43,898 nt of DNA, taken from the NCBI RefSeq assembly GCF_000344685.1, contig NW_006920412.1, positions 2,660,158 to 2,704,055 of the forward strand, given 5' to 3'. Below are positions 43,273 through 43,898 of the stretch, in pieces. The notes below the pieces were generated by a model. The model was not told where the DNA came from. It searched no databases and saw nothing but the letters and a program-made list of their open reading frames with translations. Origin of the DNA: Gloeophyllum trabeum ATCC 11539 (taxonomy: Eukaryota; Basidiomycota; Agaricomycetes; Gloeophyllales; Gloeophyllaceae). The stretch's first letter is position 1. The number at the start of each line of letters is the position of its first letter. A program made the position numbers and the translations under genes.

Positions 43273-43720
43273 TGTTAGGAAGCGATGTCCTAACTAGTCG
43301 TCTTGAAATAACTGGGCCATGTGCCAACAGTTATGTCATCACTACCTCAGTAAGCATACTGAAAGGTAGGTCTGGCCGGGCCAATGCCAACGGTCAAGTC
43401 AAGAGTCCAGATAATCGCTGTATTCAACAGGAGGTTGAACTAAGGAATACATGGGTTTTCCTACAGTATATATAGTAACTGGTATAGGGGTTAATACCCA
43501 AAGAAGAGAACAATAAGAAAGGACACGTAAGCTATCCTGTGAGAATGTAACTCAGAGAAATGAGAAATACAAGGGTGCCCATTGGTAGAAGGTGAGTCAA
43601 GGGAGATAACGTGTGAGAAGAAGATAGCGTCCATGGGAAGGTCTACTCAGAGAAAGGTACTGTCCAATAGCAATGCTCGGAATGGAAATATAATGAGATA
43701 AGCATGGGAAAATCATAACA
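43273..43720 (-). mobile_element. LTR of a retrotransposon
   Basis: Begins TGTTAGG and ends CATAACA, the TGTTA...TAACA termini common in fungal LTRs, for a length of about 448 bp. It contains TATATATA near 43464-43471. Read on the minus strand, it is preceded by a purine run (AGGAAGGGGATAA, 43721-43733) that fits a polypurine tract, and before that by the end of an open frame. So this is the 3' LTR of an element that extends rightward out of the window. The left boundary rests only on the terminal motif. Target-site duplication cannot be checked here. Confidence 0.6.
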
Positions 43721-43733
43721 TTATCCCCTTCCT
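43721..43733 (-). other. Putative polypurine tract
   Basis: AGGAAGGGGATAA on the minus strand directly abuts the LTR end. In retrotransposons this purine run primes plus-strand DNA synthesis. Confidence 0.5.
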
Positions 43734-43757
43734 ATGGTCGAAGTTTACCCAAACTTC

Positions 43758-43898
43758 CTAGTCATGACCGGTTACCGAACTGTCCAGGTCCACAAGAGTG
43801 CCATCATCGTAGTCTTGCTCTTCGGTGGCTTCTTGGATAGCATTGTCCCAAACAGTTTGTTGAGGACAGGCAGATGGATAATGCCTGGTTGAGTGCGT
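43758..43898 (-). CDS. C-terminal end of a retrotransposon open frame, partial
   Basis: A minus-strand frame is open from the right edge and stops at 43760-43758, ending in an acidic tail (EATEEQDYDDGTLVDLDS, then SVTGHD). Its place just before the purine run and LTR suggests it is the end of the element's polyprotein. The 46 codons visible hold no enzyme motif, so Copia or Gypsy type cannot be decided. Confidence 0.45.
   Translation of the reverse strand, partial: THSTRHYPSACPQQTVWDNAIQEATEEQDYDDGTLVDLDSSVTGHD

Noticed and set aside
1..43898. tRNA, rRNA and CRISPR features
   Set aside because: No T-loop-like GGTTCGAAT with matching acceptor arms was noticed on either strand, no rRNA-like sequence, and CRISPR arrays are not expected in a eukaryote. 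A tRNAscan run would settle the tRNA question.

Overview
The window reads as genomic DNA of a filamentous basidiomycete, most likely an Agaricomycete and perhaps a wood-decay polypore. The reasons are many short introns of about 45-70 nt, compact genes on both strands, and families common there: a fungal PK-like kinase, putative DUF7330 proteins, a stand-alone F-box protein, a GH88 hydrolase and small Cys-rich secreted proteins. Exon boundaries were read by eye from splice signals, reading frame and family conservation. Totals that come out as whole codons support most models, but none is backed by transcript data.

Layout. 1-5.3 kb: 3' part of a small heat-shock protein, checkpoint clamp gene rad1 (-), and, across a shared promoter with two ACGCGT boxes, a PI-PLC-X-like phosphodiesterase, then a LOG-type phosphoribohydrolase. 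5.3-16.4 kb: a gene-poor stretch with repeats and a possible transposase relic. It holds one F-box gene and two small secreted precursor genes (6.0-6.6 and 13.5-14.3 kb). 16.4-24 kb: a dense housekeeping block with tryptophanyl-tRNA synthetase, an unrecognised conserved gene, ntf2 and vps1. 24.9-28.7 kb: a secreted GH88 hydrolase and the TATA-binding protein gene. 30.5-37.1 kb: a third small precursor, rad18, two putative DUF7330 genes and a CIA2/MIP18-family Fe-S assembly factor. 37.9-43.9 kb: two paralogous eight-cysteine secreted proteins, a PK-like kinase, and the end of an LTR retrotransposon.

The most novel content is a family of three unlinked-looking genes (6.0, 13.5 and 30.5 kb). Each encodes a signal peptide plus one to five copies of a motif [D/E/N]-x-x-W-W-G-K-R. 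In the 13.5 kb gene each motif has its own exon, bounded by phase-1 introns. They look like Kex2-processed secreted peptide precursors of a kind I do not recognise. The second notable system is the pair of small Cys-rich secreted proteins whose last residues are spread over a 12-nt exon, a 6-nt exon and a final exon with only four coding nt before the stop, the same in both paralogs.
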